Shown here: positions 1 through 10,907 of the stretch, one piece after another
Position numbering within the stretch: position 1 is the stretch's first letter
Layout of the letters: every line of letters starts with the position of its first letter
Origin: Xylocopa sonorina
Lineage: Eukaryota; Arthropoda; Insecta; Hymenoptera; Apidae
Assembly: GCF_050948175.1 (NCBI RefSeq)
Contig: NC_135199.1
Location: 3,600,501-3,664,500, forward strand
Direction of reading: 5' to 3'
Length of the DNA: 64,000 bases
Notes under the pieces: model-generated
Told to the model about the DNA's origin: nothing
The model's input: the letters and a program-made list of their open reading frames with translations, nothing else
Database searches by the model: none
Translations under genes and position numbers: made by a program

Positions 1-41
1 GTCGCGCGCGATCTTGGCGAAGGCAGTTTTCGTATATCGCT

Positions 42-240
42 TCACAGTTCGTCCTTCGGCTGGCGTTTCTCCTCCAGGTCCGGACGTATCGGTAAACTCT
101 TCCAGAAGTTTATTCTGTCTTTAAAAAGATTCGCCGACATCCAGATTTTACTCTGGCCTATGTGAAGATACTCGAGGTCTTCCGTTCTGACTGGCTTCCA
201 TTTCACGGGTGTTTCTTCGGACACTTCCGGGGTAGGGTTG
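42..240 (-). CDS. Carboxylesterase exon 8 (C-terminus, KDEL tail, stop)
   Basis: Completes Gly514 and codes residues 515-579 with TGA at 44-42. Acceptor CTTTCAG. NPTP and the W-x-P/YLHIG segment are typical C-terminal esterase features. The last four residues are KDEL (codons 56-45). Only 41 nt follow the stop, so the polyadenylation site lies outside the window. Confidence 0.93.
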
Positions 241-3200
241 CTGAAAGATAATGTTTTATTTAAAACAGAAGTTCAAAACAGAGGACACTTCGTTCGATCC
301 AAGTGTGGATGCTGTTTGTTTCAAGGCATTTCTGTTACCGTACAGACTTACCCGGACTTTGCAAAGTTGTACCAAAGTGTCGTAAAAAGATCGACTATCT
401 TGTGATCTCGCTTGCTCAGTGGTTTATCCTTGAATAGCTGTTCCCCAACCGGGAACAGGTATTGAAGTTCATCCGCATGCGACACTCCGTAATCGTTCTC
501 TGCGTCGCCGAATATTGCGCTGAACGATGCAGTTCCTTTGTACGCTAGATAGTAGTAATAGACGGAAGAAGACTGCTTCCTGAGATAATCGCGCACCGAA
601 CTATCGATCGCGTACGTGAACCAAGCGTCGCTGTACATCTGCAAAGCATCAGAACAAGTTATTCAAATGTGAGCACCGTGAAAATAGATAGTAGAGACGC
701 AATCGATGCTGAATAAGTTATTACGTTTCTGTTCGCATAGTTGTCGTTAGTTTCGTATTTTTTAAATCAAATACATAAGAATTGAATTGAATTATTATTC
801 ATGAGCCTGATAGGCAGATCCGTTTTACCTCCCGTAAAAACTATAACCACGTCCACGACGTTATCTTAGCAAGGTACGAACGTTAACAGTGGCCTTTGGT
901 CACGCGAGCTCAAAATTCAGCCCGAGTCATTAATCCCGAGCGGCGAGTGTGTGTAATAAGAGAACGCGTTACTAAAGGCCAGATTACACGGCCTGTTTTG
1001 TTCGAATCAACACTTCCGATACGATCGGATTTAAAGCGACGCTGAACGCCGTGAATTATAATTTCCACTGTTCACTTTCGCGAAACGATCGTCTAAAGCG
1101 ACCCGTGGGGTAATTCCGCGATACAATCTGGGCTACGAACAGTCCCGTGATGTAAATGAACTGTGTAAACAGAAGTCGCGTGACGCACTCACATCGATCA
1201 GTTTGAATCGCGTGGAGTTGTCGATCGGCGCATCGTCGAAATAGTATTTCCGTATTTCGGTGGCCACGCGTTTCACCTCGTCCTTTGGACACGTTTCGCC
1301 GAAAAGTAACGAGATCGGGGCAATATTCAAAAAATCCTTGTCCAGCTTCTTGATCAACTCCCCCTTGTTCCGCGTGTATAGCGCTGATAAGGATAAGAAG
1401 AAACGTAAATTCAGAATATGGGAAACGTGACGTACGGTTTGACGCGTTGAGCGAACATCCTTGGACTCGTTTAAAAATACCTGCTGCTACGAGCGCCCCT
1501 TCCTCGGATGTAACGCCTGTCATCCATGGTATGTCTGACATGCGGCCATGCTTCGACAAGAGGGTTGGATCTTCCGTCAAGAACGCGCCAGGGTGGACAG
1601 GCTCGATTACTGGTCTGAAGGGTATCATTGGACAGTAACCGAATACCTGATGGAAAATAGATTTTTCGTTAAAGTTGTTCTTTCTTTAATTTTTTTTTAT
1701 TTAGATTTTTTGTTTGATTCTCGGCACTTTTAAGATAAAACGTTGGATTTAACTCGGTTCGAATGTACTTAGTCATTGCGAGGAAGCAATGATTGTCCAC
1801 GACTGAGCGTTCCCTCGATTTAATGACACCTTCGCGTAGTTAACGACTCCTTTGAATCATCGTGAAATCCGTAGACAATCTTTACGAGGACAATGCCAGC
1901 AATTTATCGTTTCATTTTCTATCAACTTTCACTTCCATTCGTGTCTTTGAACCGCGTCTACATCTGTATATAGGTACGTACTCATCGTACTGTCGCTATT
2001 TTCCTTTTTAATTAGCCCGTTTGTCCACCGCGAACGAGCAACCGCCCCCATTTAATATCGCCGTCATTCCGTAAACATTGGTTCTCTTCGCGGCTGTAAA
2101 ATGCACGCACGAATGGGCATGACTAATGCATTCGCGAGTGCACGAAACTGGTTTTTCCTGAAGTTGGGGGCCACTATTTCCTGGGTGCACGAGCGGTGCA
2201 TGTTATTTTGCAGGCAGACACCAGATTTCCGATAAATCTGATTAAGATAAATAATTCCTAGAGATGCGGCGTCGCTGCCACACGAGTCCATTTTCGAAAG
2301 TCACTCGGGGATTACATTTATTTTTACCATTCCAAGGAAACTCGGTTTGCATCTCCTTAAAAAAATTTCCTTCCACGAGCTCGACTACCAAAGAAATGTT
2401 ACTTCATCGCCAGCTTTTTCATGTACCAATATTCATATGCGCATACTTAGAATAACTCGTGGAAGCTATCATATTATATCGAGGACGTATTAACGTTCAT
2501 GTGTTCGCATGAATCGTGCAGTTACGAAATCGTGTAGTACTACTACGGCTAGCTTCTCAATCGGTTCCGATTTCAAGATACTTGTATAGAATAACAATCA
2601 GATTGCGAACGTCATCGTGCACATTTCTATGTAACCGCGGCGTTCGATTTCAATGGCAAGGCTTGTCATTATCATGTAATTATCAACGCGGTTAAATCCT
2701 CATAATTCAGACTTGTTTGACGGAATGTTGCATCAATCTTTTCCGTATGTAGATCGAGAAAGAATTCCGAGAAAAATTTTGCAAAACTCGAATTATCTTT
2801 TCTCGAGAACTTGACAGGAAGTTACGAGCTGAAAAATTGTTGCGCAAAATTTAGTTAATTTACAATACCTTGTTTGCGAAGAGCAGTAAATAAGGATATT
2901 TTATAAGTCATGCATACTCGATAATATACGACCGCTTTAATCGTACGAGCATGTGTAACAACACCTTGACGCGTAATGATTTAAATCAGTTGCTCGTTAA
3001 TCCGCAGAATTTGACAGTCGACACAAGTGCACGTCAATTCGTACGATATCTACGCGAATCATTTCACTAATTCTATTAAGGATTCTTTGCGAGATGATCG
3101 CGAGTACTTTAATTGCATCTTTATTTATGAGATTTTTGAATGAATTAAGAGGAAAAGCTAGAAAAGTTACTATTTTCTCACTGGTAACAAAATTGTAGCG

Positions 3201-6200
3201 TTGAAACAACTTTTCTCACGAGATAATCTACCGCTATTGTTCAAAGAAGAGGTAATTGCACTTACCTGGAACGAGCGATCCGTTGCGATAATATCAGTGG
3301 CGTCCTTCTTACGCAGACAATCGATGAGCTCTTTCGAGTTTTTCGAAGGACAATCGAGAAGTTCAGCCACTTTCGTCGCCTTCTGTTTAGCCGAACCTGG
3401 TCTCGTCAGGGTCCATAAACTGTGACTGCTGCCACTTTGAGAGATCGCGCGATGGAAATATCCTATATTCGCGATCGTAGAAAGAACATTTCATTTGGTC
3501 GTGTTACGTAAATTTTATTATTTTCAGTCGACGTTACGATATCGAGATTCGATTGATTGTAAACGCATTATGTGGATTACCCTACGGGGACACGTGATTA
3601 GATTTTTTTCCTCTTAGTTAATGCCAACCTCGAATACCATTTCTATGTTTTTCTAGACTACACGTTTCCTCATATCGTCATTTTGTATTCAAGATACGCG
3701 CTCGTGGGAATCCTGGTATTCAATGATTTATTTTTATTATGCGCATGTTTAATTGGTGGTTGTTGCGTGAAACTCGTTTAAAATGAGAGAAGTTGAAAAG
3801 AGTGAAAACGATCGCGTCGAGCAATGTTGCGCATGTGTTAGTTCTCTAACGAACTGTGCATTATTTTTTATTACGCAATTCCGAATCTATGCGTTTTATC
3901 GCCACGGTGAAATGTTCCCTCCATATCATTAACTACCTATTTCTCTTTCGTTCAACCTGTTTGGTACAAGGTAAAAAGTGTAACCAATTAAAGTGCTGTA
4001 ATTTTCTACTCCGTGCGTAGATTGATACATACTGCAAAAATGAAACTCTGTAGTTCAATTCTGTACTTTGTAGACATTTCACGTTGAGCAAGAGTGAACT
4101 CGTTTGGTTTGAAGGCGTGCGCGAATGGATAGACAGTTTCCCGTTTGAAAACTTACTATTACACTTCTGTTCCATAACTCGGAGCATTTCTTGAACGCTC
4201 TACGATTCGATTAATTTGAAGATTTCATCCGAAACGGTGTTGCATGAAACAAACTTAACTGCTCACCTTTCGACAAATTACTCATCATGTGGTAATGGAC
4301 GCTGGCGCCACCCGCGCTTTCTCCAAAAATAGTCACCCTGTTTGGATCGCCACCGAAAGCCACGATATTCTCGTGCACCCATTGTATCGACAACACCTGG
4401 TCCTTCAGTCCATTGTTTCCTGGACAAACGGTGTCCTCGGTGCTCAAGAATCCCAATGGACCGAGTCTGTAGGAAATGAAACCTTTTCGATAAACATCTC
4501 GCGTTTTTCATAGTGTTGGTTTCGTTCTGTACGTGAAACAGGATATTTTTATACCTGTAATTAATCGTAACGAGAACGACGTCATGGTCCAATAAGAATT
4601 TTGGATGATAGAAATCGGAGTGGCCAGCGCCGCAGACCCAGCCACAGCCATGGATCCAAATCATGACTGGGAATACTCCCTTTAATTTGTCCTCCTCAGT
4701 CGGCAATCTTGGCGTGTACACGTTCAAGTAAAGACAATCCTCCACGCCGACGATCTCAGCCTGATCGATGTAGATGTTTCTTTGCGTGCATATATTGCCA
4801 TCTTCTTTAGCCGATCTCACTCCGTCCCAACCTGCTGCTGGTTTTGGTGGCTACGAACGAACGAACGTTACGATTAAATTTATTACCATAATCGCCGAGA
4901 TTCAACGGCACGGTTTCAAACTGTTAATCAAGTTGTTCGCCAAGTGGAAACTGTCTCGTAACGTGCAAACACTGTTGGTTTAGTTTCAGTGGATAAGTTA
5001 TTGACGATAATTAGTGGGTACGAATCTGGTATATACGCTGTCGAAATGCTATTTATGATACCTGTTTCTGTAAATGCAAACATCGAGCTAAATTGTTTTC
5101 TTTTTGTGATGTGTGACAAGCGACATTTGACGATACGTAACTAAATGCATTTATAAATACATGAAAATTTATAAATATTTTTATTCGAATATCGGTAGGT
5201 AGATTGGCTGTTGATTAGAATGGACTAGAATGATTAAGTGTGTTAACGTGTCAAAGTTGTTTAATATATTCACGTGACTTTCACTAACTAAATGCGAAAT
5301 TACATCATTGAACGCATTAACAAAAACTAGTTTCTAATTTAGAGATAGAAGAAACGAATTGTTCATGCGATAGAGTTACTTGGATGTTTACACGAAATTC
5401 CATTGAAATTCTTGCGATCGAAAGCAAACGATACGTTTCTAATCCCTGCACTCGCGTTCCTGTTAACTTCAGCTTCTTCTTTGACGTGACGTAACGATGT
5501 TCTAGTGAGATAAAATTAATTGCACAAGCATTACAAATAATAACGTGTAATGGGTAATTGTCTCTTCTGGTCGCGTTATATGTGATAGTTTGAAATGTAT
5601 AATTTATTAGGCAATCAGCAAATAATTCCTTCCTTCGTTACTACATAATGGAATTATTGGCAAGGAAAATCTCATGGTATTACGAAATCTTTTATGTAAT
5701 TTCCATATACCTACCTAGGTGTCCACGTGTTCCTGGTATCGTTACTTAATTTTATCTTTAAGTTACAATTAATAATGTTATCTGTCATTTATATTATTCG
5801 AAGGACGATTCGAATAAGTTGCCACCATTAATCAACAGGCGACTTTCAGGCTATAGTATACATAGAAGAATAAAAGATGAAAACTTCTTTTCGCGCGCAA
5901 TGCACTGTTAAAGTATTAAAAAACAATGTTATTAAAAATGTTGGCAAAAATCGAATAGAATTTTTCCGTGAAACGTCGAATATGGTCAAAGATTACAACC
6001 GCAAGATTAAAAATCATGTTGGAGACGTTGAAGTAAAAAACTTACCTCGAATCTGAGATCGCCGATCGGTGGTAGCGCGTACGGTATCCCCCGGAATCCG
6101 GCGAACTCTCTGCCTCGCCTGGTCTTCATAATCAGGCCCGACAAGGTGCCATTTTTTATGGTCACAACCGGTATGTCGGCCCCAAAAACCTCGAGGAAGC

Positions 6201-6249
6201 AGAAACAGCACAACAGCCAAACCCAGTGCATGGTTTGGTAGCTGATCAT
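42..6249 (-). CDS. Secreted/ER-lumenal carboxylesterase (type-B, alpha/beta-hydrolase), complete, 8 coding exons
   Basis: Joined exons 6249-6046, 4850-4555, 4466-4267, 3462-3266, 1646-1481, 1383-1193, 638-352 and 240-42 give 1,740 nt and 579 residues. Every intron is GT-AG and all phases agree (0, 2, 1, 0, 1, 0, 2). Seen: a signal peptide (about residues 1-23), the EDCLYLNVYTP motif (C107, likely disulfide with C89), oxyanion motif HGCGW (135-139), nucleophile elbow GESAGG with Ser217, SEEG with Glu348, and GVSHADEL with His472. This is the full Ser-Glu-His triad of carboxyl/cholinesterases, which hydrolyse carboxylic esters. Length is normal for the family. GESAG rather than GQSAG argues against a true juvenile hormone esterase; the closest group is probably the insect venom carboxylesterase-6-like/general esterases (inference). 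Sequons occur at N33, N230 and N410. The KDEL terminus predicts ER retention. Natural substrate unknown. Confidence 0.95.
45..56 (-). other. C-terminal KDEL ER-retrieval signal
   Basis: The chain ends PKDEL immediately before TGA. With an N-terminal signal peptide, KDEL is the canonical ligand of the KDEL receptor, so the protein is predicted to stay in the ER lumen. Vertebrate carboxylesterases use the analogous HxEL. Localisation is inferred, not shown. Confidence 0.8.
352..638 (-). CDS. Carboxylesterase exon 7 (catalytic histidine)
   Basis: Codes residues 419-513 plus two bases of Gly514. Acceptor TTTGCAG, donor GG|GTAAGT. YSDAWFTYAID is followed by VYYYYLAYKG, GVSHADELQYLF with His472, and LWYNFAKSG, all in family order. 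Confidence 0.94.
639..1192 (-). other. Carboxylesterase intron 6
   Basis: 554 nt GT-AG intron between exons 6 and 7. I see no internal coding segment, repeat or RNA gene in it. Confidence 0.85.
1193..1383 (-). CDS. Carboxylesterase exon 6 (helical substrate-pocket region)
   Basis: Completes Ala355 and codes residues 356-418. Acceptor TTATCAG, donor GAT|GTGAGT, phase 0. The region is Lys/Asp-rich and less conserved, as is usual between the Glu and His of the triad. It has an N-glycosylation sequon at N410 (NST). Confidence 0.9.
1481..1646 (-). CDS. Carboxylesterase exon 5 (catalytic glutamate)
   Basis: Codes residues 300-354 plus one base of Ala355. Acceptor CATCAG, donor GCAG|GTATTT. It contains the pattern F-P-V-[IV]-[ED] (FRPVIEPVHPGAFL) and MTGVTSEEGAL, where Glu348 is the acid member of the catalytic triad. 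Confidence 0.92.
1647..3265 (-). other. Carboxylesterase intron 4 (longest)
   Basis: 1,619 nt GT-AG intron, largely AT-rich. Short open frames on both strands show no esterase-like sequence, and I see no alternative exon or mobile element. Confidence 0.85.
3266..3462 (-). CDS. Carboxylesterase exon 4 (FHRAISQSGS segment)
   Basis: Completes Gly234 and codes residues 235-299. The acceptor ATATAG is followed by YFHRAISQSGS, the conserved strand after the nucleophile elbow. It ends CAG|GTAAGT in phase 0. Two cysteines (LLDCPS, LIDCLRK) may form an intradomain disulfide. Confidence 0.92.
3463..4266 (-). other. Carboxylesterase intron 3
   Basis: 804 nt GT-AG intron, AT-rich, with nothing recognisable inside. 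Confidence 0.85.
4267..4466 (-). CDS. Carboxylesterase exon 3 (catalytic serine)
   Basis: Completes Arg167 and codes residues 168-233 plus one base of Gly234. Acceptor CCTACAG, donor AAAG|GTGAGC. It contains GNNGLKDQ and the nucleophile elbow GESAGGASVH with Ser217 (AGC codon 4318-4316). These segments are diagnostic of type-B carboxylesterases. Confidence 0.95.
4555..4850 (-). CDS. Carboxylesterase exon 2 (disulfide loop and oxyanion hole)
   Basis: Codes residues 69-166 and two bases of Arg167. It starts after a TTCGTAG acceptor with PPKPAAGWDGV and ends CAG|GTATAA. It carries C89 and C107 (conserved first disulfide), the EDCLYLNVYTP signature and the oxyanion segment IHGCGW. The Cys137 codon is TGT at 4646-4644, where the family normally has Gly. 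Confidence 0.93.
4851..6045 (-). other. Carboxylesterase intron 1
   Basis: 1,195 nt AT-rich GT-AG intron separating the leader exon from the rest. A large first intron is a common place for regulatory sites, but I see no specific element. Confidence 0.85.
6046..6249 (-). CDS. Carboxylesterase exon 1 (signal peptide and N-terminal strands)
   Basis: Codes residues 1-68, from the ATG at 6249-6247 to a GAG|GTAAGT donor, phase 0. It contains the hydrophobic leader and the family signature FRGIPYALPPIGDLRFE. A second in-frame Met at residue 7 (6231-6229) would give a shorter, more typical leader, so the exact start is uncertain by six residues. Confidence 0.93.
6181..6249 (-). other. Signal peptide of the carboxylesterase
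   Basis: Residues 1-23 hold a Trp/Leu/Cys/Phe-rich hydrophobic core (WVWLLCCFCFLEVFG) followed by Ala-Asp, fitting cleavage around residues 23-24. It directs the enzyme into the secretory pathway. Cleavage position is inferred by eye. Confidence 0.8.
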
Positions 6250-6279
6250 TTTTTGGTTTCGGTAGCTGTTGAAGTTTGT

Positions 6280-6321
6280 TTTTTACCTACGAATGAATGC
6301 TAATTTTTTACTACGAATGAA
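6280..6321. repeat. Direct repeat just upstream of the carboxylesterase start
   Basis: TTTTTACCTACGAATGAA is followed 24 bp later by TTTTTACTACGAATGAA (one base shorter), 31-72 nt upstream of the minus-strand ATG. It lies in the 5' UTR or proximal promoter. A tandem duplication is the simplest reading. Confidence 0.7.
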
Positions 6322-7619
6322 CTTCGATCTGTTTTCATAAATTAAAATAAATTAGTGGGTTATTATTCGATAGACACGGTTACTTGTTTATGCGAAGAAC
6401 AATCGTTGGGACTGTAGTCATTCCAATGAAGCAACCATGCGAATCATGTAAATTAATCGAAATCAGTAGTTGACGATAAGCATAGTGATTAGTAACACTA
6501 GGAGAGGAGAGAAACGCGATGCTTGGTTTAAACGAGAAGATTATATACGTACAATCGCAAGTAGTTGAGAACTTTTTGTTCGTCATCCAAGAAACGTATG
6601 AACTTTTGGCTTTTCGGTACGACCAGAGAGAAACGCGTGTGCGACGCGCGAAGGCGAAACCACGACTGTTTCAGGTGAGAGTCGTACAGTCAGATCGTCA
6701 GTTCTGATAGTCTGATCGTAGATGCTGGTATGATTCTTCGAGACACACAGCTATAGATATGCTGACTGTTCATAGAACTTTCCGACTATTTACCTAATAA
6801 ACTGGAATTGGCAATACGGGACTGGGACTTTGGTGCGAATTTCTATTTAAATTGCTGCGGCCATTTATTGATAAGAAAACGCGAGTAAAAATGTTAAATC
6901 TAGTAAAATAGTACGAAAGATATTATTATCTATAATATATTATTGTGTTTTATTACAATACATATTACAAGGAAAAAAATTACTCGATAAAGAGTCGATT
7001 CTATAATGTATCGATGTATAGGGTGAGACACGAGAAACAGGTTATGCATTTCCACTGCAAATATTCTGTGTCCATGAAGAATATCAGTAGTTTCGAATAT
7101 TCAATCGCTTCGAATGCTACTAGTTTGCATGCGGTTCTTAAAACGTATTATTCAAGGATTATAGATCATACCGAGATCGGCGATTAAACGTTTCTTGTTT
7201 TATCGGGAGTAGGTTATTTAGCGATTTATACAATCGAGTTCATCATTTTCAAAATGAATTTAAACATGAGAGTTTCAGCGGCAACAAGGTGTATCACGTC
7301 GGTGGTAATACGCGCGTAACATTTTTCACTTTATCAACAGTTGGTTTGTTCATAAATTACTACCAAACTTTATAACATACAACAATAAGGGTTGTAGTGA
7401 ACAACATAAATGGAATTCGAAAAATTATAAAGAGGAACGGATCAATTATTAGATTCCAGAAATGTTATTTGTATTTGCCATGATCGGCACACCAACGCAA
7501 GGAAACATTTCTCAGAATTCACGTCGATGTCGGAATTAAATCGAATCATATATTAATCGTAATTGTATCATTGCAACGTGTTTACATGCTCGCAATAAAT
7601 ATCGCGTATTCTACGAGGA
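6322..7619. other. AT-rich intergenic DNA upstream of the carboxylesterase
   Basis: No convincing gene. It should contain the esterase promoter on the minus strand, but I could not place a TATA box or initiator with confidence. An open frame at 6945-7187 is Tyr/Ser/Ile-rich and looks like AT-rich noise. Confidence 0.6.
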
Positions 7620-7770
7620 ATGTTAATCAAAATTAAACGGAGGTTGGAGAGTTGGCCGGGAGATAGCACTGGCAGCGAGCTCCCGGCATCCCACGGGTCG
7701 TTCGAAACGGGAGATGCGCGCGCGTTCGATGAAGACATGCGCGAGACAGGCGGCCGCAGTCGCGACAGTC

Positions 7771-8026
7771 AGTGCATGGCGGCCCGAGGCCCATCGATAT
7801 CGTATCGCGCACCACTCGAGATACGCGTTCGAATAAACGAGTGCGTACGTAGTGCGCCGGCGATACCTCTTTATTCTGACAGCGGCTTGGTCGCGGGAGT
7901 ATCGACGTCGTGGTTGACACAGTGCGTGACGCTTGTGTGCGATAGGATTTCTCCTTCTCCGGCGGGATCCCGTGGATTCGCCGGAATCGTAGAACGACAT
8001 CCGAGAGAGCACGAGCCGTCATCCCG
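7771..8026 (+). promoter_or_regulatory. Candidate noncoding first exon and CpG-rich promoter
   Basis: A CpG-dense block (about 7640-8150) contains an insect-type initiator TCAGT at 7769-7773 and ends in a strong donor, CCCG|GTGAGTAC, with the GT at 8027-8028. The open frame across it has no recognisable domain. It could be the distal 5'-UTR exon of the plus-strand gene at 56.4 kb or of an unannotated noncoding RNA. No transcript evidence is available here. Confidence 0.3.
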
Positions 8027-8813
8027 GTGAGTACTCGCATGCACTCGCATGTCAACTTCTCCTCTCGTCGTGCTCGTATTTTCGAATTCCGTGCCATTCG
8101 TTCCGCCGTAGTTGGCGCGAGTGTCTCTCCCTTCGAAGCGACACGATCCAACTTTATTTTAGAGCATTGACATTTCGCTGATCCTGATTTCCTGAATTTT
8201 CTCTGCCATTGAGATCGCGCGATTATCTCCGCGTTGATGGATGCGAACGATAGTGTTCGTTGACGAGGACCATAGAAATTATTCGCGTTGCTCTGTTACC
8301 GTAAATAGCATCGGAGCACGAGGGCGGCGTGTTCGCACGCCGCGAGCCAAACGTTCTTCCGTAGAACACAACGTATCTGGGCAACGATGGCCAATGATCC
8401 GGAAAATATCGAAGGGACAGACGCCTGAGCTCGGTGTCAGTGGAACGGGTTCCTCGCGAGCATTTTCCCTTTTTTCTTTGATTCGCATCGTACGTACGCA
8501 GTTTCCAAATCGTCTCGCACGTATTTTTGTTTTCAATCGCCGCGATAGCAGGCTCGCGTGAAGTCCACACCCGCAACGTTACCAAACGCTACAGGTATGG
8601 TCATTGACTTCGCTCGAAATGTTTGTTGTTATTTCACTCCGGTGATAAGACAGCGAGCAGAGAGATGTCTATATAAAGGGAGATACTATTTTCTGGTTGG
8701 ATCTGGAATTTTGTTGACGAGCTGGGACGTCGCGTATGCGTACCTGTGACATCACTTTCGCGGCTCCTGGCGGGGACGTGGGCGAGCACCACGCTCGATT
8801 CGAGCAAACCGAA
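8027..8813. other. CpG-rich noncoding DNA
   Basis: No recognisable gene. A TATATAAAGG box near 8670 has no convincing initiator or coding sequence downstream. Confidence 0.5.
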
Positions 8814-8842
8814 CAAGGTTAACGCGACCCGGCAAGGTTAAT
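8814..8842 (+). repeat. Pair of AGGTTAA motifs spaced 19 bp (cluster A)
   Basis: AGGTTAA begins at 8816 and 8835, exactly 19 bp apart on the same strand, with the extended form GAACAAGGTTAACGCG for the first copy. A second pair with the same spacing lies about 640 bp downstream. Confidence 0.75.
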
Positions 8843-9450
8843 TCCCTTCGCGTCTATTTTACCTCGGATTTTCGAAGAATCTTTTTCGAGATTTTTACAA
8901 ACGGTTTTACACCTATCCGATGTTGTAACATACGAAATTTCTGTTTAAGTAGACATCTTTTTATTTCGTGTCGCTATTTACAACAGTCTTAATTCACTCG
9001 TAATAAAACATTGTATCTCTGAGTTTCTAAACTACCAAATGAGTTTATAGACTACTCTTTTCGGCATACAAATATTTTATCTTTTAAGGTGCTAAAAAAA
9101 CCCTAGCGATCGATAGCATTTCTGAAACTAAAAAGATACGAAATAAAGAATTAAAAAATAATAAAGAACTTTACGCAAAGTGTGTGCAGTATGCTGAAAA
9201 GCACCGAATATTCAAGTCGACATTCTATATATGTTGCAATCCGAAAAATCTGAGCACACTTCACTGAAATTCTTCAACTACCCTTACGTATACGTATGCA
9301 CTCGAAGCTTGCACATTTCACGCTCAGCGTCAGGTTTATCGAATTAAATTGGCTGGTATCTGTTACAAACATCCTGGCGCTCGCAATTTCCGGGTAATAA
9401 GGTTCGCTCGATTCGTGGATCGACTCCCTGCAGCCAGTTTCCTTGAAACG
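8843..9450. other. Noncoding DNA, AT-rich at 8880-9260
   Basis: No gene, RNA or mobile element recognised. Confidence 0.5.
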
Positions 9451-9482
9451 AACGAGGTTAACACGGAAGAACAAGGTTAACA
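9451..9482 (+). repeat. Pair of AGGTTAA motifs spaced 19 bp (cluster B)
   Basis: AGGTTAA begins at 9455 and 9474, again 19 bp apart, in the contexts CGAACGAGGTTAACACGG and AGAACAAGGTTAACACAGG. Three of the four copies in both clusters share GAACRAGGTTAACRC. This may be a degenerate 19-bp tandem unit or paired factor-binding sites. Confidence 0.75.
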
Positions 9483-10907
9483 CAGGCGACACCAGATGCT
9501 CGTTCGTCGCACCCGCTCCTAATCTAGCGTTATCAGTTGGAGCGAGTTGGGTACCGTTGCTTATCAATCCACGGTTGGGAACATAGGTTACCAGCGTATG
9601 CTGGCAAACTTGGGTCGCCTCCTGTTCTCCGTATTGGAACCGGAAGACATACGCGAGACACCAGGAAGGACCTCGTGCTTTCGTGTGCGATCGCAGATGC
9701 AAGGAAGATTATTCTTTAATATCGAAAGTCGTGTTTAACTTTGTAACATCTACGAAAGTTTAGCGCATATTTAGAAGCATCCTTCGACGTGTATCCATCG
9801 AATCGAGCTTATCGATGAATAATATTCTCCGCTGGAATATCCAATGTTCATTTTCCCCCGTACTTACGCACTTCAACGCGAACATTAAATATTCCATAAT
9901 TTCATACAGATACGGGGTTGGCACGAATGATTCCTTTGATCTCCTTCACTGAAACCAGATTCCCCCGAGCGAACTTCTCGAAACGAGTTTCCGTTACAAC
10001 TATAATTCTCCCGATTCCGCAGATTCCTCCAATCGTTCGTATCGCCTAGTAATTTCTCAGCCATCGAGGTTTCTGCTCCGAAATGGGGCGAAACCAGCCG
10101 GGATACGTTAGAATTACTGGGTGCTCGTTAAATTTTATGTCTCGAGGAACGCGTCGATGGCGAGAACAATAGGTTAGTAGTAACCGGTAAGGCAGGGGGG
10201 GAGGGTGAACGAGATCCTCTTTCTATCCGCTTTTTCGTGTCGGGGTTATTCCGTTCTTCACGCGCGTTACGAGAACGAACAGAAGCATATTTATCTAGGT
10301 ACACCGAGGGAGAGTACTTCTTGTCTCGAGGACGGTCACTCGAGTGGTGAATTAGTGGAGTTAGCGACGCCGTTTCTTCCCCTTTCTCTTCGTTTCTCTC
10401 CTGTTGCTCTTCTGGGTACGCGTGCGTGTGTACCGTTCCATGTAACGTTATTCCAGGACATATCCTCTTCGTCAATTCGAAGTAATCGATCTGAACGAAG
10501 TTTTGCGCTGTTAATCGGAGATTTACCGACGGATCTAGGATATCTAATTGGCCAACGAGAGACCAGACGCTGCGGCTCGCCGGGGAAACTGCTTCAGGCA
10601 TAAATCTCCATTTATATCCAACGCGCGAGGCGAACTTTCATAAAGTTCAATTTCATACACGTATCGCTGCATCGTTCTCTATCGATTCGAAATGGCAGCG
10701 GCGTGACGCGGCGTCGCGTTAAAATTCCGCGGCGGGTCCGTGACTCTCACAGCCTCCACATTCGATAGAAAGTATTTCAGCCGGGAATGTACGTGGTTAT
10801 TGACCTTGTTCATGACCTCCATCGCAATTACGCTGGCGCGTTGCGCTTTTCATGGATATTGAGCCGGCGAGTCGATCGATGAGGTCTTCAACCCGCTTTT
10901 CTCCTGT
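9483..10907. other. Noncoding DNA, increasingly CpG-rich
   Basis: No gene recognised. A G-run (GGCAGGGGGGGAGGG, near 10192) interrupts the block. Confidence 0.5.

Noticed and set aside
42..6249. Juvenile hormone esterase identity
   Set aside because: The nucleophile elbow is GESAG, not GQSAG typical of functional JHEs, and the protein carries KDEL; a general carboxylesterase call is safer.
42..6249. Two tandem esterase genes or a pseudogene
   Set aside because: All eight exons join in phase with GT-AG sites and no stop or frameshift; each conserved motif appears once and in order.
8668..8680. TATATAAAGG box as a promoter
   Set aside because: No initiator at the right distance and no gene downstream; similar boxes near 28051 and 42209 were rejected for the same reason.
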